Source of the DNA: AWTP1-13 sp963840075
GTDB lineage: Bacteria; Pseudomonadota; Alphaproteobacteria; Rhizobiales; Hyphomicrobiaceae
DNA: 64,000 nt
Assembly: GCA_963840075.1 (NCBI GenBank)
Contig: CAWIXS010000016.1
Location: 15,776 to 79,775 of the forward strand
Direction: 5' to 3'
Shown: positions 44,962 through 53,925 of the stretch, piece by piece
How positions within the stretch are numbered: the first letter of the stretch is position 1
Layout of the letters: the number at the start of each line of letters is the position of its first letter
Made by a program: the position numbers and the translations under genes
The notes under the pieces: model-generated
The model's input: the letters and a program-made list of their open reading frames with translations, nothing else
Told to the model about the DNA's origin: nothing
Databases searched by the model: none

Positions 44962-45525
44962 ATGGCCGCTGCCAAGTTCGACTTGAAGGACCTCGATCGC
45001 CGGATGCGGGGGGCGATCGACACGCTCAAGAAGGAGCTCGGCGGGCTGCGCACCGGTCGCGCCAGCACCCAGCTGCTGGAGCCCATCGTGGTCAATGTCT
45101 ACGGCGCGCGCATGCCGATCAATCAGGTGGCCACGGTGTCCACGCCGGACGCGCGCACGATCATGGTGCAGGTGTGGGACAAAGGCCAGGTGGGACCGGT
45201 GGAGAAGGCGATCCGCGAGGCGAACTTGGGCCTCAATCCGGTGACCGAGGGCGCCGTCCTGCGCCTGCCCATCCCGTCGCTCAACGCCGAGCGGCGCCAG
45301 GAGCTCGTCAAGGTTGCCCACAAGTACACCGAGCAGGCGCGCGTCGCCGTGCGCAACGTCCGGCGCGAGGGCATGGACCTGCTCAAGAAGCTCGACAAGG
45401 ACGGGCAGATGAGCGAGGACGACCATCACAAGAACTCCTCCAAGGTCCAGGAGCTGACCGACCGGCTGATCAAGGACATCGATCAGCTGCTCGCCGCCAA
45501 GGAGGTCGAGATCAGGCAGGTATGA
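44962..45525 (+). CDS. frr: Ribosome recycling factor
   Basis: 187 residues, full length. LDRRMRGAIDTLKKELGGLRTGRAS, split here as key motif GGLRTGRAS, YGARMPINQVATVSTPDART and RQELVKVAHKYTEQARVAVRN are RRF blocks. Splits post-termination ribosomes with EF-G. Its stop overlaps the ATG of a 30-codon ORF (ATGA at 45522-45525), where uppS usually begins. Confidence 0.97.
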   Translation: MAAAKFDLKDLDRRMRGAIDTLKKELGGLRTGRASTQLLEPIVVNVYGARMPINQVATVSTPDARTIMVQVWDKGQVGPVEKAIREANLGLNPVTEGAVLRLPIPSLNAERRQELVKVAHKYTEQARVAVRNVRREGMDLLKKLDKDGQMSEDDHHKNSSKVQELTDRLIKDIDQLLAAKEVEIRQV

Positions 45526-45614
45526 GCACGACGTTGAAGCCGGCGGCCGCGGCCCGACCGGTTGCTCGCTGCGCCGGCCGCAGCCGTCGTCGGTGCGTGG
45601 CGCTCGATCCATGA
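45522..45614 (+). CDS. Possible 30-residue ORF in the uppS position
   Basis: ATG overlaps the frr stop (ATGA). The product is Ala/Arg-rich (MSTTLKPAAAARPVARCAG start) and shows none of the UppS motifs such as DGNGRW. Its TGA overlaps the next ATG (45611-45614). The double overlap, not the sequence, is the reason for listing it. Confidence 0.3.
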   Translation: MSTTLKPAAAARPVARCAGRSRRRCVALDP

Positions 45615-45760
45615 ACGTCCTCGCTATCCGGCACACTGGGCAGCCGGCCTGCACCGGCCGTGTGCGCGTCGCGGCCAGCCGGCAGGCCATCGACGTGCTC
45701 GGGCGACGCCACAGCAGGCGCGTGCGCGGGCGCATGCCGCTGAAGATCGCAAGCGCATGA
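45611..45760 (+). CDS. Possible 49-residue ORF coupled to cdsA
   Basis: Starts in the ATGA that ends the preceding 30-codon ORF and ends in the ATGA that starts cdsA (45757-45760). Basic product (MNVLAIRHTGQPACTGRVR at the start, RGRMPLKIASA at the end) with no recognised family. May be a translational-coupling leader or a deletion scar. Confidence 0.3.
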   Translation: MNVLAIRHTGQPACTGRVRVAASRQAIDVLGRRHSRRVRGRMPLKIASA

Positions 45761-46617
45761 ACGATCTCGACGAGGAGCATGGCGGCAGGAGCTGGCTGAC
45801 GCGGCTGGGCGAGGACTTTGCCCCGCGCCTGGCTTCCGGGCTGGCGATGGCCGCAGGCGTGGCGCTCTTCATGTTCTCCGGCCCGGCCTCGTTTGCAGTG
45901 CTCGTGGTGGTGGTGGCGCTGCTCGTGAGCTGGGAGTGGGGGCGCCTGGTGCACGGACCTGACGCAGGCCTCCTGGTGGCGGTGCAGATCGGGACCGCGG
46001 CCGTGTCGGGGCTGCTGGCCGCGTTCGTATCGGTCGGGCTGGGGCTCCTGGCCTTGCCGATCGGCGCCATCCTGGCCACGCTCTTGAGCCTGGGCCGCAA
46101 CAGCCTCCTGTCCGCTGCCGGCGTATTCTACGCGGGATTTCCGGCGGTCGCGGCGATCTGGCTGCGCTACGACGCGGCGCTCGGCCTGCAAGCCGTAATT
46201 TTCTTGATTCTGATCGTCGTGGCCGCAGATACTGCCGCTTACGTATGCGGGCGGTTGCTGGGGGGGCCGCTGCTCAGCCCGAGCATCTCGCCCAACAAGA
46301 CCTGGGCGGGCTTCATCGGCGCCCTGGTCGCGAGCGCGGTTGTCGGCGGCCTTTTCTGGCTGGCGGTTCCGGGCGCGTCGGCCGTACGCTTGGCTGCGAC
46401 CGGCGCCGTGCTGGCATTGGTCGCGCAAGCGGGCGACCTTGCCGAATCCGCGCTCAAACGCCGCTTTGGCGCCAAGGATGCCGGCTCCATATTACCAGGG
46501 CATGGAGGCGTGATGGATCGCGTCGATGGCCTGCTCTTTGCGGTGTCTGCCGCGGGGCTGGTGGCGGCCGCGATCGATATTTCTTCGCCGGCGCGGGCGT
46601 TGTTGCTCGGGTCATGA
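45757..46617 (+). CDS. cdsA: Phosphatidate cytidylyltransferase
   Basis: 286 residues from ATG 45757. Seven or so membrane segments; the C-terminal signature SPNKTWAGFIGALV and RFGAKDAGSILPGHGGVMDRVD is diagnostic. Makes CDP-diacylglycerol at the inner membrane. Coupled by ATGA to a short ORF upstream and to dxr downstream. Confidence 0.95.
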   Translation: MNDLDEEHGGRSWLTRLGEDFAPRLASGLAMAAGVALFMFSGPASFAVLVVVVALLVSWEWGRLVHGPDAGLLVAVQIGTAAVSGLLAAFVSVGLGLLALPIGAILATLLSLGRNSLLSAAGVFYAGFPAVAAIWLRYDAALGLQAVIFLILIVVAADTAAYVCGRLLGGPLLSPSISPNKTWAGFIGALVASAVVGGLFWLAVPGASAVRLAATGAVLALVAQAGDLAESALKRRFGAKDAGSILPGHGGVMDRVDGLLFAVSAAGLVAAAIDISSPARALLLGS

Positions 46618-47882
46618 AAGGGCATGAGCAGGTGCTGCGGACCGTGAGCCCCGGCCTGACGCAGACCGAGCCGGAGCCGTCGGCGCCGGGCGGTATCGCG
46701 CACGCCGGACTGAAGCGCATAAGCGTGCTGGGAGCGACCGGGTCGGTCGGGCAGAGCACGCTGGACGTTATCGGGCGCAATCCCCATCTTTTCGAGGTCA
46801 TGGCGGTCACCGCGAACTCCAACGCAGAGATGCTCGCGCGGATCGCAGTGCGCCACCGCGCGCGGCTTGCCGTGCTCGCCGACGAGAGCCGTTTTGGCGA
46901 CCTGAAGGAGCACCTCGCCGGCACCGGCATCGAGGCGGCTGCGGGTGCGGCGGCGCTGCGCGAGGCTGCTGCCAGGCCGGCAGATTGCGTGGTGGCGGGC
47001 ATCGCCGGTGCCGCGGGGCTGGGCCCGACGCTGGCGGCGGTATCGCAAGGCCGCCGGGTGGCGCTCGCCAACAAGGAGTGCCTCGTCTGCGCCGGCCGGA
47101 TCTTCATGGAGGCCGTGCGCGAGGCAGGCACAGAGCTGCTGCCGGTCGATTCGGAGCATTCGGCGGCCTTCCAGCTGATCGCGGGCTGCGAGCCCGCAGC
47201 CATCGAGCGCATCGTGCTCACGGCGTCCGGCGGCCCGTTCCGGACCTGGAGCCTGGAGCAGCTGGAGCACGCAACGCCGCAGCAGGCGCTGATGCATCCA
47301 AACTGGACGATGGGGCGCAAGATCACGATCAATTCCGCAACCTTGATGAACAAGGGCCTGGAGCTGATCGAGGCTCGGCATTTGTTCCCGGTGCAACCCG
47401 ACCAGCTCGAGGTGGTGGTGCATCCGCAGTCGGTGATCCACGCCCTCGTCGGCTATCGCGACGGCTCGATGCTCGCGCAACTCGCCAATCCGGACATGCG
47501 TACCCCCATTGCGGCGGGCCTTGCCTGGCCCGCCCGCATGGCCGCGCCGACCAAGCGCATCGACCTCGTGGCTCTCGCCATGCTGAGCTTCGAGCGGCCC
47601 GACGAGACCCGGTTCCCGGCGCTCCGGCTCGCCCGCGAGGCCATGCAAGCCGGCGCCATGGCTCCGTGCGTGCTCAATGCCGCGAACGAGGTGGCAGTCG
47701 AGGCGTTCTTGACCGGGCGCATCAAGTTCCTGCATATCGCCCAACTGGTTGGAGAGGTGCTGGAGAAAGCGGCAGGGCGCGGCCTGCTGGCCGAGGCCGA
47801 GGACCTGGGGGCGGTGCTGGGGGTCGATGCCGCGGCCCGACAGCTGGCGCATGGCGCGCTGGAAGGGCGAATGCAGAGCTGA
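46614..47882 (+). CDS. dxr: 1-deoxy-D-xylulose 5-phosphate reductoisomerase
   Basis: 422 residues from ATG 46614 (ATGA overlap with cdsA). VLGATGSVGQSTLDVI binds NADPH, ALANKECLVCAG and PVDSEHSAAFQ the substrate and metal, and HPNWTMGRKITINSATLMNKGLE the catalytic region. A 36-residue extension precedes the usual start of the fold. Commits isoprenoid synthesis to the MEP pathway. Confidence 0.97.
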   Translation: MKGHEQVLRTVSPGLTQTEPEPSAPGGIAHAGLKRISVLGATGSVGQSTLDVIGRNPHLFEVMAVTANSNAEMLARIAVRHRARLAVLADESRFGDLKEHLAGTGIEAAAGAAALREAAARPADCVVAGIAGAAGLGPTLAAVSQGRRVALANKECLVCAGRIFMEAVREAGTELLPVDSEHSAAFQLIAGCEPAAIERIVLTASGGPFRTWSLEQLEHATPQQALMHPNWTMGRKITINSATLMNKGLELIEARHLFPVQPDQLEVVVHPQSVIHALVGYRDGSMLAQLANPDMRTPIAAGLAWPARMAAPTKRIDLVALAMLSFERPDETRFPALRLAREAMQAGAMAPCVLNAANEVAVEAFLTGRIKFLHIAQLVGEVLEKAAGRGLLAEAEDLGAVLGVDAAARQLAHGALEGRMQS

Positions 47883-47959
47883 GCTGCAGGATTGAGGTTG
47901 CCAGTCGCCGGCATGGCGGCAGCCGCGACGCAGTCGCGGCGAGAGGTCGGAGGCGTTAG

Positions 47960-49366
47960 ATGGGAATTTTCGATCTGGGGATCGGGTGGCTGGGGACCGT
48001 GACCTTCTACGTCATGGCCCTGCTGCTCGTGCTCACCCCTATCGTTTTCATTCACGAGCTCGGTCACTTCCTGGTCGCCCGCTGGTGCGGCGTGAAGGTG
48101 AAGGATTTCTCCATCGGCTTCGGCAAGGAGATCTTCGGCTTCTACGACCGGCACGGCACGCGCTGGCGCTTCGCCTGGATACCGGTGGGCGGCTACGTCA
48201 AGTTCATGGACGACGACAACGCCTCGAGCTTCCCCTCGCGCGAGAACCTGGAGCGGCTGTCGGTCGCAGAGCGGGAAGGGGCGTTCCAGACCAAGCCGCT
48301 GGCGGCGCGCGCGGCGATCGTTGCGGCCGGGCCGATGGCCAACTTTCTGCTCGCCATCGCCATTTTCACGCTGATGTTCACCTTGGTCGGCGAGCGCCTG
48401 GTGCCGGCGCGGGTCGGTGCCGTCGAGCCCGGCGGCCCGGCTGCGAGCGCCGGCTTCAAGGTCGACGACCTGATCATCAGCATCGACGGTCAAAAGGTGA
48501 GGTCGTTTGCCGATCTTGACAGGATCCTGACCCTCAACGCGGATCGCAGCCTTGCGTTCGAGGTCGAGCGCGGGGGCAGGGCGGTCGAGCTGAAGGCAAC
48601 GCCGGTCTGGAGCGAGAGTGCCGAGTTCAAGCGCAGACGCGTCACGCTCGGTATCGAGCCGCCTGCGGTGCCTCCGCGCGTCGCAGAGGTGATGGCGCGC
48701 GGGGCGGCGGCCGACGCCGGCTTCAGGGCCGGCGATGTCATCCTGCGCATCGATGGCAAGCCGATACGGTCGTTCACGGAAATGCAGAAGATCGTGACCG
48801 TCAGCGCCGAGAAAGAGCTCACATTCGAGGTCGAGCGCGGGGGCACGCTGGTGAACCTGAAGGCGACGCCGGTGGGGCGCGACGCCACCGACCGTGCCAC
48901 GGGTGCCAAGGTCAAGCTGGGGACGATCGGCATCAAGAGCATGCCGCAGGAGGGCGAGTTCCGTCGCTATGGACCAGTGGAGGCCTTGGGCCAGGCGGTC
49001 AGCAAGACCTATTCCATCATCGTCGACAGCCTGAACGGGCTGTACCAGATCGCGACCCGGCGCATGCCAGCGGATCAGCTGCACGGGCCCTTGGGCATCG
49101 CAGAAATGTCCGGGCAGGTGGCTACGTGGGGGCCGATCGCATTGATCACGTTCGTGGCGATCATCTCGGTGGCGGTCGGCTTCTTCAACCTGCTGCCGGT
49201 CCCGGTATTGGATGGCGGCCACCTTTTGTTCTACGCCATCGAGGCCGTGCGCCGGAAGCCGTTGAGCGAACGGACGCAGGAGATCAGCTTCCGAATCGGA
49301 CTGGCCCTGGTTCTCCTGCTCTTCGTGTTCGTAACGGTCATCGACGTACGCCGCTGGACCGGCTGA
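47960..49366 (+). CDS. rseP: Site-2 protease RseP, tandem PDZ
   Basis: 468 residues. Zinc site VFIHELGHFLVARW in the first membrane helix, two PDZ domains at about 145-225 and 230-310, and the LPVPVLDGGHLLFYAIE motif in the third helix. Typical of alphaproteobacterial RseP, where it follows dxr. Cleaves anti-sigma factors within the membrane and removes signal-peptide remnants. Confidence 0.95.
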   Translation: MGIFDLGIGWLGTVTFYVMALLLVLTPIVFIHELGHFLVARWCGVKVKDFSIGFGKEIFGFYDRHGTRWRFAWIPVGGYVKFMDDDNASSFPSRENLERLSVAEREGAFQTKPLAARAAIVAAGPMANFLLAIAIFTLMFTLVGERLVPARVGAVEPGGPAASAGFKVDDLIISIDGQKVRSFADLDRILTLNADRSLAFEVERGGRAVELKATPVWSESAEFKRRRVTLGIEPPAVPPRVAEVMARGAAADAGFRAGDVILRIDGKPIRSFTEMQKIVTVSAEKELTFEVERGGTLVNLKATPVGRDATDRATGAKVKLGTIGIKSMPQEGEFRRYGPVEALGQAVSKTYSIIVDSLNGLYQIATRRMPADQLHGPLGIAEMSGQVATWGPIALITFVAIISVAVGFFNLLPVPVLDGGHLLFYAIEAVRRKPLSERTQEISFRIGLALVLLLFVFVTVIDVRRWTG

Positions 49367-49846
49367 CGCAGCCGGCAGCGGCGCTTGGGACAGGCCGCGC
49401 CCCCAATTCGGTGGTGGCGCGGCGGCGGCAGGCGGGGCGCGCCGCCGGCGACCGCCCAGCCCCACGCCCAGCCCTGCAAGGGCCTTTTCAACCCGCCGAT
49501 ATTCGATCGCCCGGCCCGGCGTGCTGGCGCCGGCGTGTGCCTGCGCGATCAGTGAAAAGCGCGCGGCGCTACGCGGGTAGTCGCTTCGCGCGAACCGAAT
49601 CGGATAACATTGTGGCAGCCTAAGTTTTGCGCGATGCTGGCGTATTATTGCCACTTCCCAACAAGGTTAGCGAGCGGCTAAACAATCAGCATCGCATGGA
49701 GATACTCGACCTCTGGGCACGGGGAGCGAGGGGTCCGCGTAGAAGCTCCTGCTGGGATTTGGTCTGGATTGCGGAAGCACCCATTCGACGCCGACGGATT
49801 GGGGTAGCGGGAGGGGGATCGGCGAAGCGAAAGGCAGACGGGACGT
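49367..49846. other. 480-bp rseP-bamA spacer
   Basis: No gene or RNA recognised. The AT-richer part (about 49590-49690, with TATTATTGCC and AACAATCAG) is the likely bamA promoter region, but I cannot point to a convincing -35/-10 pair. The long spacer suggests bamA can be transcribed independently of rseP. Confidence 0.35.
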
Positions 49847-52207
49847 ATGCCCAAGCATTGGATGTGCAAGTTGGGGGGCTGGCACTTCATCGGCGTCGCG
49901 GCCGCGCTGTTTGCGCTGAGCGTCGTCGAGCCAGTGATCTTCTCCGCCGGGCCTGCCGAGGCCCAGAGCGGCTCCATCAGGGAAATCAGGGTCGACGGGA
50001 ACCGGCGCGTGGAGCCGGAGACGGTCCGCACCTATCTGCGCTTCAACGTCGGCGATCCCTACGACGCCGCCAAGGTCGACCAGTCCATCAAGGCCCTGTT
50101 TGCCACCGGCCTCTTCTCCGACGTGCGCATCGACCGGACGGCCACCGGGGTGCTGGTGACCGTGGTGGAGAACCCGGTCGTCAACCAGGTCGCCTTCGAG
50201 GGCAACCGCGAGGTCGACAAGGCGACGCTGACCGCCGAGGTCCAGCTGAAGCCGCGCTCGGTCTTCACGCGCGCCAAGGCGCAAGCCGACGTGCAGCGCA
50301 TTCTGGACATCTACCGCCGGCAAGGGCGGTTTGCCGCCTCCGTCGAGCCCAAGATCATCGAGCTCGAGAACAACCGCGTGAATGTCGTCTTCGAGATCAA
50401 CGAAGGCGGCGCGACCAAGGTCCAGGCGATCAACTTCATCAACAACAAGGCGTTCTCCGATTCGCAGTTGAGGGACATCATCTCGACCAGCCAGTCGGGG
50501 TGGTTCGACTTCATCAAGGGCACCAACATCTACGATCCGGACCGCTTGGCCCTCGATCGCGAGCTGCTGCGCCAGTACTACCTGAAGAACGGCTATGCCG
50601 ACGCGCGCGTCGTGTCGGCGGGTGCGGAGCTGAGCCGCGACGGCAGCGGGTTCAACATCACCTTCGTGGTCGACGAAGGGGAGCCCTACACATTCGGCAA
50701 GATCGAGATCGAATTGGCTCTGCCGGGCGTCAACGCGCAGGCTCTGCGCACGGAGCTGCTCACCAGCTCCGGCAGCACCTACGATCAGTCGGCGATGGAC
50801 CGCACCGTGGAGCGTCTCACGCTCGCGGTCTCCGAGCAGGGCTTCGCCTTCGCCCGCGTGCGTCCGCGCGCTCAGCGCGAGCCGGGAACGCGCATCATCA
50901 ACGTCACCTACGTGGTCGATCAGGGCGAGCGCATCTACATCGAGCGCATCAACATCAGCGGCAACCTGCGCACGCACGACCATGTGATCCGCAGGGAGTT
51001 CCGTCTGGCCGAGGGCGATGCCTACAACCCGCTCATGGTCGACAAGGCGAAGCGGCGCCTGCAGGTGCTCGGCTTCTTCAAGGCGGTGGATATCAAGCGC
51101 CGCCAGGGCTCCGCGCGCGACCGGGTGATCCTCGACGTCGATCTGCTGGAGCAGTCCACGGGCGAGCTGTCGTTCGGTGCCGGCTATTCGACCAGCGAGG
51201 GCATCATCGGTGACGTTAGCATCACCGAGCGCAATTTCATGGGCAAAGGCCAGTTCCTGCGCCTCCGCCTGGCGGGCTCGCAGGAGCGCATGCAGGTGGA
51301 CTTGAGCTTCACCGAGCCGCGCTTTCTCGACCGCAACCTGTCGGCCGGCTTCGACCTGTTCCACAAGGACGTGAACCTGTCGGCGGTATCGGCGTTCCGC
51401 AGCAAGACTTCGGGCGGGTCGCTGCGCATCGGCTTCCCGCTGGCGGAGAACCTCTGGCTGACCAACGCCTACACGCTCTCGCAGGGCGAGATCTACGACG
51501 TGACGAGCGAGGCGTCGCTGGCGATCAAGCAGGCGGAGGGTTCGGCACTGACCTCCGCTTGGGGCATGAGCTTGGCCTATGACCAGCGCAATCATCCCAA
51601 AAACCCGACCAAGGGCTACTACTTCCAGATCGGCAGCGACTTTGCAGGTCTCGGCGGTGACGTGAAGTACATCCGCATGACCGGCGAGGCGCGGCTCTAC
51701 TACCCGCTCACGCAGAAGGTCACCCTTGTGGGCCGGGTGATCGGCGGCCACATCATGGGATACGGCGACGACGACGTGCGGCTGATCGACCTGTTCTACA
51801 AGGGCGGCGAGACGATCCGCGGCTTCAACCGAGGCGGGTTCGGACCACGCGACCTGTTCACCGACGACGCGCTGGGCGGCAGTACGTTCTGGGCGACGAC
51901 CGCGGAGGTGCGCTTCCCGCTTCCCCTCATCCCGGACGACCTGGGCATGAGCGGAGCGGTGTTCGTCGATGCGGGCTCGCTGTTCGGAGCAGGTGCGTTC
52001 GCGAAGAGCATCGCAGACCCAACCTGCACGGACAACTTGACCAAGGTCTGCCTCGCGGACGACACGTCCATCCGCGCATCCGCCGGCTTCAGCCTGATCT
52101 GGAACTCGCCGCTGGGGCCGCTGCGGCTCGACATTGCCAAGGCGTTCCTGAAGAAGAGCTACGACGACGAGCAGCTGATTCGCTTCGGCGCCTCGACCAA
52201 GTTCTAG
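49847..52207 (+). CDS. bamA: Outer membrane assembly factor BamA
   Basis: 786 residues. A signal peptide ending GPAEAQS precedes five POTRA repeats (about 45-430), seen in IREIRVDGNRRVEPETVRTY-type starts, followed by a 16-strand barrel. The loop-6 motif GGETIRGFNRGGFGP carries the essential RGF. Inserts beta-barrel proteins in the outer membrane with BamE encoded at 24.3 kb. Confidence 0.96.
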   Translation: MPKHWMCKLGGWHFIGVAAALFALSVVEPVIFSAGPAEAQSGSIREIRVDGNRRVEPETVRTYLRFNVGDPYDAAKVDQSIKALFATGLFSDVRIDRTATGVLVTVVENPVVNQVAFEGNREVDKATLTAEVQLKPRSVFTRAKAQADVQRILDIYRRQGRFAASVEPKIIELENNRVNVVFEINEGGATKVQAINFINNKAFSDSQLRDIISTSQSGWFDFIKGTNIYDPDRLALDRELLRQYYLKNGYADARVVSAGAELSRDGSGFNITFVVDEGEPYTFGKIEIELALPGVNAQALRTELLTSSGSTYDQSAMDRTVERLTLAVSEQGFAFARVRPRAQREPGTRIINVTYVVDQGERIYIERINISGNLRTHDHVIRREFRLAEGDAYNPLMVDKAKRRLQVLGFFKAVDIKRRQGSARDRVILDVDLLEQSTGELSFGAGYSTSEGIIGDVSITERNFMGKGQFLRLRLAGSQERMQVDLSFTEPRFLDRNLSAGFDLFHKDVNLSAVSAFRSKTSGGSLRIGFPLAENLWLTNAYTLSQGEIYDVTSEASLAIKQAEGSALTSAWGMSLAYDQRNHPKNPTKGYYFQIGSDFAGLGGDVKYIRMTGEARLYYPLTQKVTLVGRVIGGHIMGYGDDDVRLIDLFYKGGETIRGFNRGGFGPRDLFTDDALGGSTFWATTAEVRFPLPLIPDDLGMSGAVFVDAGSLFGAGAFAKSIADPTCTDNLTKVCLADDTSIRASAGFSLIWNSPLGPLRLDIAKAFLKKSYDDEQLIRFGASTKF

Positions 52208-52293
52208 CCGACGTTCCAGCCGGGACCGGGCCGCAGGACGGCACCGGCCCGGGGTGCCAGCTTCGTGGCCGCGTGGCGTAGAGCCGCGCGGCC

Positions 52294-52358
52294 TTTCCAT
52301 ATTGCACCTCCATATCGCGCTTCCGTATCGCGCTTGCGTAGCGTACTTCCATGCCGTG
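52294..52358 (+). repeat. 13-bp imperfect tandem repeat between bamA and lpxD
   Basis: About five consecutive copies of a unit like CCATATCGCGCTT: CCATATTGCACCT, CCATATCGCGCTT, CCGTATCGCGCTT, GCGTAGCGTACTT, CCATGCCGTGTT. It lies in the 5' leader of lpxD. Confidence 0.7.
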
Positions 52359-52381
52359 TTCACATCTCTCGAGGTGGCTCG

Positions 52382-53440
52382 ATGGACCATCCTGGATTCT
52401 TCCAGCGCGTAGCCCCGATCCCCGTTGGTGCGCTGGCGGGGAAGCTCGGTGCGCAGCTCGCGCGGGGCGCCAACCCCGACGTTCCGATCCATGACGTGCG
52501 GCCGCTGACCGATGCCGGCACGGGCCACCTGGCCTTCCTCGACAATCGCAAGTACCTGGGCCGGCTCGGTGCGACCCGCGCGTCGGCCTGCCTGGTGGCG
52601 CCGGCCTTCGCCGAGCGGGTGCCGAAAGGCACTGCAGCGCTCGAGGTGGAGGCCCCCTACCACGCCTTCGCGCGCGCTCTAGCCCTGTTCTACCCGGATG
52701 CGCTGACCCCCAAGGCGGCGCTCGGCAACGTCGGTGATCCACCCGTCCATCCGAGCGCGCGGCTGGAGGCCGACGTGAGGATCGAGCCGGGCGCGATCGT
52801 GGGGCCCGAGGCGCGCATCGGCAGCGGGACGACGGTGGCCGCAGGCGCCGTGGTGGGCTACCGCGTGACCATCGGCAGAGGCTGCTACATCGGCCCCGGC
52901 GCCAGCGTCACGCACGCGCTGGTCGGGGACGGCGTCATCCTGCATGCCGGCGTGCGCATCGGCCAGGACGGTTTCGGCTTCGCCATGGGGCCGCAGGGGC
53001 ATCTCAAGGTGCCGCAGGTCGGCCGGGTGATCATCCAGAACGACGTGGAGATCGGCGCCAACAGCTGCGTCGACCGCGGGGCTCTCTCCGATACCGTGAT
53101 CGGCGAGGGCACCAAGATCGACAACCTCGTCCAGATCGGCCACAACGTAGTGATCGGACGCCATTGCATGATCGTCGCCATGGTGGGAATCGCGGGCTCC
53201 GCCGAGCTCGGCGACTTCGTGGTCATGGGCGGACAATCAGGCGTCGTCGGCCATGTCACGGTCGGGTCCGGCGTGCACATCGCGGGCTGGTCGCATCTCA
53301 CCCACGATCTCCCGGCCGGAATGCGCGTCGGCGGAACGCCGGCGGTGCCGATGATGGACTACGCCCGGCAGATCGCGGCGCTGAAGCGGCTGGCGCGACG
53401 CGGCGGGGCGAGAAGAGCGCCCGACGCCGCCGAGGAATGA
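52382..53440 (+). CDS. lpxD: UDP-3-O-acylglucosamine N-acyltransferase
   Basis: 352 residues from ATG 52382. An N-terminal uridine-binding domain, then left-handed parallel beta-helix hexapeptides from about 115 to 320; IGHNVVIGRHCMIVAMVGIAG holds the catalytic His and HVTVGSGVHIAGWSHLTHD the acyl-chain ruler region. Third step of lipid A synthesis. Genes fabZ, lpxA and lpxB, which usually follow, are absent from this window. Confidence 0.95.
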   Translation: MDHPGFFQRVAPIPVGALAGKLGAQLARGANPDVPIHDVRPLTDAGTGHLAFLDNRKYLGRLGATRASACLVAPAFAERVPKGTAALEVEAPYHAFARALALFYPDALTPKAALGNVGDPPVHPSARLEADVRIEPGAIVGPEARIGSGTTVAAGAVVGYRVTIGRGCYIGPGASVTHALVGDGVILHAGVRIGQDGFGFAMGPQGHLKVPQVGRVIIQNDVEIGANSCVDRGALSDTVIGEGTKIDNLVQIGHNVVIGRHCMIVAMVGIAGSAELGDFVVMGGQSGVVGHVTVGSGVHIAGWSHLTHDLPAGMRVGGTPAVPMMDYARQIAALKRLARRGGARRAPDAAEE

Positions 53441-53925
53441 GCGTGCTCGGTCGTGCCGTGCCCGCTGCCCAGGTCGCGCTTGGCCCTGGCGGGGTTCGCC
53501 CGCGCGCGGCCGGGGCCCGTGCCCGATACCCCGCGATAACCCTAGTGATTAACCCTTAGTCCAACTATTCCAGTACCTTAGATGGGCTGCCCGTAGACCC
53601 GGCTGTGCCGGCCGGGTACTGTTTGCGATGTCCACTTGTACGCGGGCGCCAGATCAAACTGCTTCTCGGAGCGACGCGGTCTCGGCGCGCGGCGTGCGAT
53701 CAGCCTCGGTGCTTCGTCCACTGCCTAGGCCAAGGCTCAACCCCGTTCCACACCGATCCAGCGGGAGCCCCAAGTTCCCGGGAGCGATGCGTTGCAGCCG
53801 GCTGCGGTCGAAGCGCGGGGGGCGCGAGCGCTGAGCGCTTCGTCGAGTGACGTGGAGGTGGCGTGCGCATGCCGTCGGCAGACGCGCGCCCATCGTAAGG
53901 CTGACCGCAAGAGAGGGTATGCGGC
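53441..53925. other. 485-bp gene-free region
   Basis: No coding frame recognised. Contains a hairpin ACCCGGC/GCCGGGT (53597-53617) without a T-run that may end the lpxD transcript. Where fabZ would begin, nothing similar is seen. Confidence 0.4.

Noticed and set aside
49667..52663. 998-codon open frame on the minus strand
   Set aside because: Antisense to bamA, whose POTRA and barrel motifs are unmistakable; composition is His/Arg/Val noise.
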